Shown piece by piece: positions 15,138 to 22,122 of a stretch of 22,122 bases of DNA. Positions within the stretch are counted from its first letter, which is position 1, and the number at the start of each line of letters is the position of its first letter. The notes under the pieces are model-generated. The model did not search any database and was not told the origin of the DNA. It saw only the letters and a list, made by a program, of their open reading frames with translations. The position numbers and the translations under genes are program-made. Source of the DNA: Clostridium sp. CAG:221 (GTDB lineage Bacteria; Bacillota; Clostridia; Clostridiales; Clostridiaceae); the NCBI GenBank assembly GCA_000435835.1, contig FR883380.1:1-22122 (forward strand), read 5' to 3'.

Positions 15138-16322
15138 ATGAATAAATTTACTGAACAAGCAAATTTAATGAAAGAAGAAATTATAGGTTACAGAAGAACA
15201 ATTCACAGTAATCCAGAGGTCGGACAAGAATTACCAAAAACTAAAAAATATGTTATGGATAAATTAGTTGAATTTGGATATTCTCCTGAAGAAATTTGTG
15301 AAAGTGGAATAGTAGCTACAATTAAAGGAAACAAACCAGGAAAAACTTTTTTATTAAGAGCAGATATGGATGCACTTCCTATAGCTGAAAAAACTTCATG
15401 TGACTTTAAGTCTACTAATGGATGCATGCATGCATGTGGACATGATATGCATACAGCAATGTTATTAGGAGCAGCAAGATTACTTAAAGAAAATCAAGAT
15501 GAGATAGAAGGAACTATTAAATTAGTTTTTCAACCTGATGAAGAAGGATTTACTGGTTCTAAAAAAATGATAAAGGCAGGGGTACTTGAAAATCCTAAAG
15601 TTGATGCAGCTTTAGCAATGCATGTTCATTCAGGAACACCTTCAAATGTTGTATTATGTGGTTTAGGAACTAGTATTGCAGGGTGTAATAGATTTAGAAT
15701 TGTTGTAAAAGGAAAAGGATGTCATGGAGCTATGCCAGAAACAGGAATAGATCCAATCAATATAGCTGCACATATCTATTTAGCAATTCAAACTATTTTA
15801 ACTAGAGAAATATCAGCTACTGAATCAGCTGTTGTTACAATAGGTAAATTTGTAGGTGGAGATGTACCAAATGTAATACCTGAAGAAGTTGTTATGGAAG
15901 GAACTATAAGAAGTTTAGATAAAGAAGTAGGGGAATTTATTTTTGATAGAATGAATGAAATAGTTACTTCTACAGCTAAAATGCTTAGAGGAGAAGCTGA
16001 ATTGATAGAGTTATCATCTGTACCACCATTAGCAAATAATGATGAATTAGCTCATGAACTTACTGGTTATATGAAAGATATAGTTGGAGAAAAAGCAGTT
16101 GTTTTATTTGAGCAAGGTGGAATGGGTTCAGAAGATTTTGCTTCTTATTCATATGAGGTTCCAAGCGTATATATTATGTTAGGAGCTGGTACAAAGCAAG
16201 AAAATAGTTTATATGGAGAAGCTATGCATAATGAAAAGGTAGTTTTCAATGAGGATATATTACCTACAGGAGCAGCTATACATGCATATAGTGCTATAAT
16301 GTGGCTAAAAAATAATAAATAA
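15138..16322 (+). CDS. M20-family amidohydrolase (N-acyl-amino acid or hippurate hydrolase type)
   Basis: A 394-residue metallohydrolase of the M20D group, cytoplasmic (no signal peptide). Metal ligands and catalytic residues are visible: C100-G-H102-D (ACGHDMHT), E135-E136 (PDEEG), H162 (AMHVH) and H364 (EAMHNE). RRTIHSNPEVG at the N terminus is the family entry motif. Such enzymes remove acyl groups from amino acids (hippurate, N-acetyl-amino acids, sometimes indole-acetyl conjugates); the exact substrate cannot be read from sequence. GAGGTGA (15127-15133) precedes ATG 15138. The gene has its own leader with a large palindrome and its own terminator. It has no neighbouring transporter, so this is probably a stand-alone scavenging function. 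Confidence 0.9.
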   Translation: MNKFTEQANLMKEEIIGYRRTIHSNPEVGQELPKTKKYVMDKLVEFGYSPEEICESGIVATIKGNKPGKTFLLRADMDALPIAEKTSCDFKSTNGCMHACGHDMHTAMLLGAARLLKENQDEIEGTIKLVFQPDEEGFTGSKKMIKAGVLENPKVDAALAMHVHSGTPSNVVLCGLGTSIAGCNRFRIVVKGKGCHGAMPETGIDPINIAAHIYLAIQTILTREISATESAVVTIGKFVGGDVPNVIPEEVVMEGTIRSLDKEVGEFIFDRMNEIVTSTAKMLRGEAELIELSSVPPLANNDELAHELTGYMKDIVGEKAVVLFEQGGMGSEDFASYSYEVPSVYIMLGAGTKQENSLYGEAMHNEKVVFNEDILPTGAAIHAYSAIMWLKNNK

Positions 16323-16333
16323 TTAAAATTAAT

Positions 16334-16374
16334 AAATCCAGATATACTTAAATAATTGTATATCTGGATTTTTA
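16334..16374 (+). terminator. Terminator of the amidohydrolase gene
   Basis: A perfect 14-bp stem (16334-16347 with 16358-16371) has a 10-nt loop and a five-T run. Confidence 0.92.
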
Positions 16375-16392
16375 ATATATTATGTGGAGGAT

Positions 16393-16421
16393 TTGACATT
16401 GATAAAACAGAGTTTTATAAT
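16393..16421 (+). promoter_or_regulatory. Perfect consensus sigma-A promoter
   Basis: TTGACA (16393-16398), exactly 17 bp, then TATAAT (16416-16421): a complete match to the housekeeping consensus. It lies 34 bp before the ATG of the membrane protein at 16456, implying strong, mainly unregulated transcription. Confidence 0.85.
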
Positions 16422-16455
16422 TAATTGGAAAAAATAGTAAATGGGGTGATGTAAT

Positions 16456-17592
16456 ATGTTAAGTTTTATTAAGACAGCACTAGTAACTATAATAATTTCG
16501 TTTATTTCGGGGGTATTATTAGATTATTATAGGAATTATGCACCTAGAATATTATGCAGTATGGGAAGAAACAAGAGTATAAGAAAAAATAGTAAAAAGG
16601 TTAAAGTATATTCCCTTATTATTAAAAATATTTCCAAAAAAACTATTCATAATTTAAATGTCAATATTGCAGCTAAATGTAATACTTTAAAGCTTCATAA
16701 TACAAAGATAACTAATGGATTAAGATTTGATATTGATGATGAAAATAACATGTTTAATATAACAATACCATTTCTAAGTCCTAATGATGGATTAATGACA
16801 AAAATAATTTTGGAGGGTGATGAAGAAAGTAACGAGAGACCAATTATTAATTTAAAATCACCAGAAAATTTTAAGCAGATAGATTCCTATAAGAATAAAC
16901 CGCAAGAAAATGATCACATAATTATAGATCATATAAATAATTTCTTTGAAAAAGTCTTTTATAATAATAGAAAGATAATCTTAGGAATTGTGACCTTAGC
17001 AATATTAGTATTTATGGGGATATTAGCAGGTGAATATTATAGTAACACCATCAATAATGGCAACAAGTTATATCAAAAAGCAGGTAGTGGAAGTACTACG
17101 CCAAGTTCCAATGGTAGTAAAGATGCTTCAAGTATAAATGAAAGCAGTTATACTGAAGATTCAGCAGTGGATAGTGAAAACTATGGTAGCGAAGTGCAAA
17201 AGCAAACAGGTGAAGAAGAGCCAACAAGCAATTATCCAACTACCACATATAATCAGGAAAATGGCTATAATAATAGTACAAATACAACAGAACAGGGAAA
17301 TTTGAATCCTTATGACTCACAAGGAGAAGGTACAACAACAGATACAACCACTAATAATGAAGGAACTACATCCACAGGAGACAATACAGATAGCAGTAAT
17401 GATACAACTTCCACTACTGATACATTGGAGAATAACAACACAACAGAAGATGCTACTAGTGATGGTGGGACAACAGAAGACCAAGGAGGAGAAAATGGCG
17501 ATACCACATCATCAGGTGGAACTACTGGTGATGTAGGTAACACAAGTACTCCTAATGAAATAAGTGAAACTTACAATCTATTCATAAATTAG
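16456..17592 (+). CDS. Two-TM membrane protein with Ser/Thr/Asn-rich tail, unknown function
   Basis: I do not recognise this 378-residue protein. TM1 (about 4-22) is followed by YYRNYAPR, then a domain of about 145 residues that looks beta-rich (KVKVYSLIIKNISKKTIHNLNVNI, FDIDDENNMFNITIPFLSPNDG), resembling Ig-like folds that begin with a 'lasting interaction' strand. TM2 (about 174-195) leads into a tail of about 180 residues made mostly of S, T, N, G, D and E, without LPXTG or a wall-binding motif. With two helices, both termini should be on the same side. If the tail is outside, as its composition suggests, the middle domain is cytoplasmic. GGGGTGAT (16443-16450) is the ribosome binding site. 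It is transcribed from a consensus promoter. No terminator follows before the 6S-like gene. Confidence 0.8.
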   Translation: MLSFIKTALVTIIISFISGVLLDYYRNYAPRILCSMGRNKSIRKNSKKVKVYSLIIKNISKKTIHNLNVNIAAKCNTLKLHNTKITNGLRFDIDDENNMFNITIPFLSPNDGLMTKIILEGDEESNERPIINLKSPENFKQIDSYKNKPQENDHIIIDHINNFFEKVFYNNRKIILGIVTLAILVFMGILAGEYYSNTINNGNKLYQKAGSGSTTPSSNGSKDASSINESSYTEDSAVDSENYGSEVQKQTGEEEPTSNYPTTTYNQENGYNNSTNTTEQGNLNPYDSQGEGTTTDTTTNNEGTTSTGDNTDSSNDTTSTTDTLENNNTTEDATSDGGTTEDQGGENGDTTSSGGTTGDVGNTSTPNEISETYNLFIN

Positions 17593-17606
17593 AAATAAAA
17601 TTTATG

Positions 17607-17634
17607 TTGAAATTTGCAGAAAAGGTGTTATAAT
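17607..17634 (+). promoter_or_regulatory. Promoter of the 6S-like RNA
   Basis: TTGAAA (17607-17612), a 16-bp spacer and TATAAT (17629-17634), with an extended -10 (TGT directly before TATAAT). Transcription should begin near 17641-17645. Confidence 0.75.
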
Positions 17635-17642
17635 AAATTCAT

Positions 17643-17854
17643 AAACAACCTGAGATGTACGGAAAAGTAGCTTATTATATTCAACCTACATTACTTTGAC
17701 GGGATTTGCGATATATTTATAGATATTGGACTTCAGTAATTTGTAATAAGTATTTAATTTATTACAGCAGAAGATAATAGAAGCAAATTGAGCGAAGCCC
17801 ACCTGCGAGACGCAGGTTATGAATATATAAGTGAACGGCATGTTGGGCTATTAA
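17643..17854 (+). ncRNA. ssrS: 6S RNA (ssrS-like)
   Basis: This stretch has no reading frame, is less AT-rich than its surroundings in blocks, and has its own promoter and terminator. The 5' block CCTGAGATGTACGG (17649-17662) resembles the 5' closing-stem strand of E. coli 6S RNA (CTCTGAGATGTTCG). The 3' block GAACGGCATGTTGGG (17833-17847) corresponds to its GGCGGCATCTCGG, and the two pair with each other here with only one mismatch over ten. On the 3' side, GCGAAGCCCACC is followed by a hairpin (CCTGCG, AGA loop, CGCAGG) and GTTA, matching the position of the small 3' hairpin of 6S RNA. 6S RNA binds the housekeeping RNA polymerase and acts as a template for pRNA. Ends are approximate; the primary transcript probably runs to the terminator at 17931. 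Confidence 0.68.
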
Positions 17855-17891
17855 ATAGTTTATATATAATTTGCAAAAATTATATCAGATA

Positions 17892-17931
17892 AAATGTGTA
17901 AATCTATATAATAGATTTACACATTTTTTTT
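17892..17931. terminator. Terminator after the 6S-like RNA, probably bidirectional
   Basis: A perfect 15-bp stem (17892-17906 with 17912-17926), a 5-nt loop and eight T residues. A-residues before the stem give a T-run on the minus strand, where it would also stop the broken gene at 17956-18098. Confidence 0.93.
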
Positions 17932-17955
17932 GTTAATAATATATTATAGTTGTTC

Positions 17956-18098
17956 TCATTCACTAAGTGTTAATGAGGAAAGGGCAAATAAGTTTTTATG
18001 AATTTGAGGTTTTATGGTATCTACTGCAATTACATCTTCTTTTTTATAAGTGTTTCTAAGTTAATACTGATAATTTTATTAATATAATCATCACTCAT
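17956..18098 (-). pseudogene. Small minus-strand gene broken by a one-base frameshift
   Basis: On the minus strand AAGGAG (18108-18113) precedes ATG at 18098 by 9 nt. The first frame reads MSDDYINKIISINLETLIKKKM and stops at 18030-18032. In the next frame the sequence continues smoothly as EDVIAVDTIKPQIHKNLF and on to ALSSLTLSE, stopping at 17956-17958. The switch falls at a run of six A (18040-18045); seven A would restore one frame of about 48 codons reading LIKKEDVIAVD. So it is either a recent pseudogene, a slippery or phase-variable tract, or a sequencing error. I do not recognise the protein. The original product could have been longer, with a second lesion at 17956. Confidence 0.6.
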
Positions 18099-18195
18099 GG
18101 TACCCTACTCCTTAGTAAAAATATATATAATATATCATATGAAAGATACTAGATGAATGTTATGTAAATTTTATATTAAGTAAGGGAGTTAATTA

Positions 18196-19326
18196 ATGGT
18201 AATTAAAAATTGTAAAATTATATATCAAGATAAAATTGAAGAAGGATCAATATTAATTAAAGATGGTAAAATAGAAAAAATAAATCCAGAAGATTTTAAA
18301 GGAGAGGTTTTAGATGCTAAAGGTTTATACCTTTCTCCAGGATTTATAGATGTACATATACATGGTGCTGGTGGATATGATACTATGGACGGTACAGTAG
18401 AAGCTCTCAATACTATAGCGAAGGTAATAGTGGAGCATGGAACTACATCCTTTTTACCAACAACAATGACTGTATCAACGGAAGAGATTAATAAAGCCAT
18501 GAAGGTCATTAAGAAACTAAAAGAAGAAGGAACAGATGGAGCAAATGTTCTAGGTGCACACTTAGAAGGACCATTTATCAGTCCAAAAGCCATTGGTGCT
18601 CAAAATCCTAATTTCCTTTTAAAACCATCCATAGAATCATATGAAAAAATAGTTGATGGATGCAGTGATGCTGTTGTATCACTTACCTTGGCACCGGAAG
18701 TTGAAGGAGCTAAGGAACTTATAGAGTATACCACATCTAAAGGTGTAGTTTGCTCATTAGGACACACAAAAGCTACTTATGAGGAAGTAATAGAAGGAAT
18801 CAACTGCGGAATTAGCCATTCAACGCATTTATATAATGCAATGACAGGCTTTAACCATAGAGAGCCAGGATGCGTAGGAGCAATATTTGATACTGATATT
18901 GCAACAGAAACAATAGCTGATGGGATTCATATTTCATATCCAGCATTAAAGCTAGCTTATAAGGTTAAAAGCACTGATAAAGTAATGTTAGTAAGCGATT
19001 CAATGATGGCTTGCTGCATGAGAGATGGCTGTTATTCTTTAGGAGGCCAAGATGTTGAAGTGATAAATGGTGCTGCCAGACTTAAAAATGGAGCCTTAGC
19101 TGGTTCAGTTTTAACCATTGATAAAGCTGTTGCCAATGTATATAAAAATTGCGGAATACCTTTATATGAAGCAGTAAAGATGGCCACATATAATCCAGCA
19201 AAACATTGTAATGTTCATGGCTATAAAGGTTCCATAAAAGAAGGTTATGATGCAGATTTATTGTTATTTGATGAAGATATAACAATAAAAAAAGTATTTG
19301 TTAAAGGAAAAGAAGTATTGCTATAG
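18196..19326 (+). CDS. nagA: N-acetylglucosamine-6-phosphate deacetylase
   Basis: A 376-residue amidohydrolase-superfamily enzyme that removes acetate from GlcNAc-6-phosphate in the cytoplasm, feeding amino sugars to glycolysis or cell-wall synthesis. The metal motif H54-I-H56-G (DVHIHGAGGYD) is present. E124 lies in GAHLEGPFISPKAIGAQ, SLGHTKATYEE and STHLYNAMTGFNHREPG carry the other metal and sugar-binding histidines, and catalytic D268 is in LVSDSMM. The length is typical (about 380). GGGAG (18183-18187) precedes ATG 18196. No nagB or PTS gene is adjacent, and no convincing terminator follows, only a T-rich stretch near 19348. Confidence 0.95.
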   Translation: MVIKNCKIIYQDKIEEGSILIKDGKIEKINPEDFKGEVLDAKGLYLSPGFIDVHIHGAGGYDTMDGTVEALNTIAKVIVEHGTTSFLPTTMTVSTEEINKAMKVIKKLKEEGTDGANVLGAHLEGPFISPKAIGAQNPNFLLKPSIESYEKIVDGCSDAVVSLTLAPEVEGAKELIEYTTSKGVVCSLGHTKATYEEVIEGINCGISHSTHLYNAMTGFNHREPGCVGAIFDTDIATETIADGIHISYPALKLAYKVKSTDKVMLVSDSMMACCMRDGCYSLGGQDVEVINGAARLKNGALAGSVLTIDKAVANVYKNCGIPLYEAVKMATYNPAKHCNVHGYKGSIKEGYDADLLLFDEDITIKKVFVKGKEVLL

Positions 19327-19416
19327 TTACTTCAATGAGCTAAGCCTTGTCTTTTTTGTATGAAAAATTAGTATATTAAGCTTTATTTTATATTATAGAA
19401 TATTTACATTTGCCTA

Positions 19417-19425
19417 TGGTACAAT
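19417..19425 (+). promoter_or_regulatory. Extended -10 element before the TetR gene
   Basis: TGG-TACAAT (19417-19425) is a TGn-extended -10 box 62 bp before the ATG. No clear -35 is present at the right distance. A small inverted repeat (GCTAG-T-CTAGC, within 19441-19462) lies between it and the gene. Confidence 0.4.
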
Positions 19426-19486
19426 TATTTGGAAAGTTTTAGAAAAGGTTAGCTAGTCTAGCAAGGTAAGGATGGGAGGTTAACAT

Positions 19487-20065
19487 ATGTCAGAAATAAC
19501 TAAAAGAGCTTTTGCAAGTTCATTGAAAAAGATGTTAGCAAAAAGACCATTGGAGAAGATAAGGGTTATAGATATTACAGAAGATTGTGGGGTAAACCGT
19601 CAGACTTTTTATTATCATTTTAAAGATATATATGATTTGTTAGAATGGGTATATACCAATGAAGCCACTAAAGCTTTAGGAGGAAAAAAGACATACGAAA
19701 CATGGAAACAAGGGTTTAAGCAGATATTTCAATATATTTTGAATAATAAAGAATTTGTCTTAAGTACTTTTAATTCTGTCAGCAGAGAATACCTAGAAAG
19801 ATATTTATATAATGAAGTATATTTATTATTAATTGGTGTAGTAGAGGAAAAGGCAAAGGGCATCCCTGTTAGAGAAAAAGATAAATCCTTTATAGCGGAT
19901 TTTTACAAGTATGCCTTTGTTGGAATTGTTTTAGATTGGATTAGGACTGGTATGAAAGAAGAAGCAGATGAAATCATTGAAAGGTTGAATAAACTTATAT
20001 GCGGCAATATGGAAGAAGCATTGGAAAGGTATAGGACTGACAAGACGTATTCATATAAGAAATAA
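19487..20065 (+). CDS. TetR-family regulator, DhaS-like
   Basis: A 192-residue regulator. The N-terminal helix-turn-helix (about 8-55) ends in the family's hallmark GVNRQTFYYHFKDIYDLLEWVY, which with the C-terminal helices (FYKYAFVGIVLDWIRTGMKEE) places it in the DhaS/dihydroxyacetone-kinase-regulator-like TetR branch. GGGAGG (19474-19479) precedes ATG 19487. It lies upstream of, and in the same direction as, the oleate hydratase gene. Two copies of TAGACA-N12-TGTCTA lie between them, which are good candidate binding sites. The simplest model is a lipid-responsive repressor of the hydratase; the ligand is inference. Confidence 0.9.
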   Translation: MSEITKRAFASSLKKMLAKRPLEKIRVIDITEDCGVNRQTFYYHFKDIYDLLEWVYTNEATKALGGKKTYETWKQGFKQIFQYILNNKEFVLSTFNSVSREYLERYLYNEVYLLLIGVVEEKAKGIPVREKDKSFIADFYKYAFVGIVLDWIRTGMKEEADEIIERLNKLICGNMEEALERYRTDKTYSYKK

Positions 20066-20070
20066 GATTA

Positions 20071-20105
20071 AATTAGACAAATGCTAGCATTTGTCTAATT
20101 TTTTT
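20071..20105 (+). terminator. tetR terminator, a perfect 30-bp palindrome, also a candidate operator
   Basis: Bases 20071-20100 are an exact palindrome (15-bp arms, no spacer) followed by T residues, starting 5 bp after the tetR stop. It contains TAGACA (20074-20079) and TGTCTA (20092-20097) 12 bp apart, the same arrangement as the operator-like site at 20132-20155, so it may also bind the regulator. Confidence 0.8.
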
Positions 20106-20131
20106 ACATTTTTATGAATATGGATAAATAT

Positions 20132-20161
20132 TAGACAGAGGAAAGATACTGTCTATATAAA
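20132..20161 (+). promoter_or_regulatory. Promoter and overlapping operator of oleate hydratase
   Basis: TAGACAG (20132-20138) and CTGTCTA (20149-20155) form a 7-bp inverted repeat with a 10-bp spacer. It covers the stretch between a -35-like TTAGAC (20131-20136) and the -10 (TATATA 20154-20159, or TATAAA 20156-20161). A protein bound there would block RNA polymerase. The site lies 78-107 bp before the ATG. Confidence 0.6.
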
Positions 20162-20238
20162 AGAACATTAATGAGCAGTACTATGAATTTATAAAGAAAA
20201 TAAATAATTGAGATAGATAAATATTGGGAGGCAATTAT

Positions 20239-22008
20239 ATGTATTATAGCAATGGAAATTATGAAGCATTTGCTAGACCAGAAAAACCAGCAGATGTAGA
20301 AAGAAAATCAGCATATTTAGTGGGAGCAGGATTAGCTTCACTAGCGGCAGCATGTTTTTTAGTTAGAGATGGTCAAATGAAAGGTGAGCATATTCATATT
20401 TTAGAAGAGGGGAGCCTTCCAGGTGGTGCCTGTGATGGTATTAAAGATAATGAAAGAGGCTTTATAATTCGTGGTGGACGTGAAATGGAAAATCATTTTG
20501 AGTGTTTATGGGATTTATTTAGATCAATACCTTCTTTAGAAATAGAAAATGCATCAGTTCTTGATGAATATTATTGGTTAAATAAGAAGGATCCCAATTA
20601 TTCATTAATGAGAGCAACTGTTAATAGAGGTGAAGATGCTCATACTGATGGTAAGTTTGGTTTAAGTGATAAAGCTGCATTAGAGATAGTGCATTTATTT
20701 TTTACTAAAGATGAGGATTTATATGATGTAAAGATCAAAGATGTTTTTAGTAGTGACTTCTTTCAATCAAATTTCTGGTTATATTGGAGGACTATGTTTG
20801 CCTTTGAGGATTGGCATAGTGCGTTAGAAATGAAGTTATATATACAAAGATTTATCCATCATATTGGTGGGCTACCAGATTTTAAAGCTTTAAAATTTAC
20901 TAAATATAATCAATATGAATCATTGATTTTACCGATGATAAAATATTTAGAAGCTCATGAGGTACATTTTCAATATAATACTACTGTTACAAATGTGCTA
21001 TTTAAGAAAGAAGGTAGTAAAAAAGTAGCTAGTAAAATAATATGTACTCATAATGGAGAAGAGGAAAGTATTGATTTAGTTGAAGATGATCTTGTTTTTG
21101 TTACAAATGGAAGTTGCGTAGAAAATTCTACTTATGGTGATAATGATCATGCACCAGTTTTGAATACTAAAGAAGGTGGCTGTTGGAGGTTATGGAGAAA
21201 CATTGCAGCACAAGATAAGTCTTTTGGAAATCCGGATAAATTCTGTACTAACATAAAAGAGACAAATTGGGAATCAGCCACAATAACAACTTTAGATGAA
21301 AAGATTCCTCCATATATAGAGAAAATATGCAAGCGCAATCCGTTTAGTGGTAAGGTTGTTACCGGAGGTATAATAACTGTTAAGGATTCATCTTGGTTAA
21401 TGAGTTATACATTAAATAGACAACCTCATTTCAAAGCACAAAAAGACAACCAATTAGTAGTATGGTTATACGGATTATTTACAGATGTGCCAGGAGATTT
21501 TATCAAGAAGCCAATGAAGGAATGTACTGGCTATGAAATTACTCAGGAATGGCTATATCATTTAGGTGTACCAGAAGATCAAATTGCAGAAATGGCCAAG
21601 CATTCAGCAAATTGTGTTCCATGCATGATGCCATATGTTACTGCTTTCTTTATGCCAAGAACTGCAGGGGACAGGCCTAAGGTTGTACCAGAAGGTTGTG
21701 TAAACTTTGCCTTCTTAGGACAATTTGCAGATACAGTAAGAGATACAGTATTCACCACAGAATATTCTGTGAGGACAGCAATGGAAGCTGTTTATACATT
21801 GCTTAATGTTGACCGTGGAGTTCCAGAAGTATTCGGCTCTTGTTATGATATTAGAGTGCTTCTAGATTCAACTTCAAAGATGATGGATGGAAAGAAGCTA
21901 ACAGATATAAAACTACCTCTATCAGCATCAATAGCACAAAAGACTATGATGAAGAAGGTTTCAGGAACAGTTATTGAAGAATTGTTAAAGAAATATAATT
22001 TAATATAG
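20239..22008 (+). CDS. ohyA: Oleate hydratase (myosin-cross-reactive antigen family)
   Basis: A 589-residue FAD enzyme that adds water to cis-9 double bonds of unsaturated fatty acids, giving 10-hydroxy fatty acids; it detoxifies host oleate and linoleate. The dinucleotide-binding motif is YLVGAGLASLAAA (26-38). RGGREMENHFECLWD carries E82, the position of the proposed water-activating Glu in the S. aureus enzyme. Family blocks WLYGLFTDVPGDFIKKPM, NCVPCMMPYVTAFFMPR and NFAFLGQFADTVRDTVFTTEYSVRTAMEAVY are all present. ATG 20239 has GGGAGG (20226-20231) 7 nt upstream, and MYYSNGNYEAFARP is the usual N terminus. It is probably controlled by the TetR regulator encoded just upstream. Confidence 0.96.
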   Translation: MYYSNGNYEAFARPEKPADVERKSAYLVGAGLASLAAACFLVRDGQMKGEHIHILEEGSLPGGACDGIKDNERGFIIRGGREMENHFECLWDLFRSIPSLEIENASVLDEYYWLNKKDPNYSLMRATVNRGEDAHTDGKFGLSDKAALEIVHLFFTKDEDLYDVKIKDVFSSDFFQSNFWLYWRTMFAFEDWHSALEMKLYIQRFIHHIGGLPDFKALKFTKYNQYESLILPMIKYLEAHEVHFQYNTTVTNVLFKKEGSKKVASKIICTHNGEEESIDLVEDDLVFVTNGSCVENSTYGDNDHAPVLNTKEGGCWRLWRNIAAQDKSFGNPDKFCTNIKETNWESATITTLDEKIPPYIEKICKRNPFSGKVVTGGIITVKDSSWLMSYTLNRQPHFKAQKDNQLVVWLYGLFTDVPGDFIKKPMKECTGYEITQEWLYHLGVPEDQIAEMAKHSANCVPCMMPYVTAFFMPRTAGDRPKVVPEGCVNFAFLGQFADTVRDTVFTTEYSVRTAMEAVYTLLNVDRGVPEVFGSCYDIRVLLDSTSKMMDGKKLTDIKLPLSASIAQKTMMKKVSGTVIEELLKKYNLI

Positions 22009-22030
22009 AAAAGATAAGCTGTAATAATGA

Positions 22031-22074
22031 AAACATTTATAAAAATATCATCAATATTTTTATAAATGTTTTTT
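22031..22074 (+). terminator. Terminator of oleate hydratase
   Basis: A perfect 18-bp AT-rich stem (22031-22048 with 22054-22071) is followed by T residues, 22 bp after the stop codon. The last 48 bp of the window show no further feature. Confidence 0.88.
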
Positions 22075-22122
22075 AACGCTTAGGAAAGTATAAAATTTTT
22101 CAGTATAGGGAATACTAATAAA

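Noticed and set aside
17310..17543. Open frames on both strands inside the Ser/Thr tail of the membrane protein
   Set aside because: These are artefacts of low-complexity ACA/ACT codons in the real gene, without start signals.
17643..17854. tmRNA, RNase P RNA, SRP RNA or T-box leader
   Set aside because: The hallmark sequences of these RNAs (for example the T-box GGTGG motif or the SRP GGAAG loop) are not visible, while the 6S closing stem is.
19327..19360. Terminator directly after nagA
   Set aside because: A T-run is present near 19348, but I could not find a convincing stem before it.

Overview
The window is very AT-rich. It uses AGA/ATA/TTA-type codons, strong AGGAGG ribosome binding sites and GTG/TTG starts, and most genes end in a perfect stem-loop with a T-run. 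With LPXTG anchoring, clostridial-type pyruvate formate-lyase and a bile salt hydrolase close to the Clostridium perfringens type, this points to a gut-associated Clostridium sensu stricto (cluster I). No species is claimed; that would need a database search. No tRNA, rRNA, CRISPR array or transposase was seen.

Positions 1-944 hold the 3' end of a large LPXTG cell-wall protein with Ig-like domains and a DENKPG repeat stalk. Positions 1048-9332 form one functional block: an FtsX-like ABC permease, a small exported SYSN-repeat protein, two complete OmpR-type two-component systems in tandem (RR-HK-RR-HK), a second near-paralogous FtsX-like permease, and the only ATPase of the set. Each permease is preceded by the same 11-bp direct repeat (TTTCATAAATA-type) at exactly the same distance from its -10 box. 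This suggests that one response regulator switches on both permeases, which would then share the ATPase. The layout resembles envelope-stress or antimicrobial-peptide sensing modules but is not a standard Bce arrangement.

Positions 9366-16374 carry metabolic genes: pflB-pflA (anaerobic pyruvate cleavage and its radical-SAM activase), a bile salt hydrolase with all catalytic residues, a Gfo/Idh/MocA oxidoreductase and an M20 amidohydrolase, most as separate units with their own terminators. Positions 16393-17592 hold an unrecognised two-TM protein with a long Ser/Thr/Asn tail behind a perfect TTGACA-17-TATAAT promoter. Next comes an apparent 6S RNA gene (about 17643-17854) with its own promoter and terminator, and then a frameshifted small gene on the minus strand.

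Positions 18196-22074 contain nagA (GlcNAc-6-P deacetylase), a DhaS-like TetR regulator and an oleate hydratase. Two copies of TAGACA-N12-TGTCTA lie between tetR and the hydratase. One is embedded in the tetR terminator palindrome and the other spans the hydratase promoter, suggesting repression relieved by a lipid ligand. Bile salt hydrolase, oleate hydratase, GlcNAc catabolism and peptide-responsive transport together fit life in the gut.
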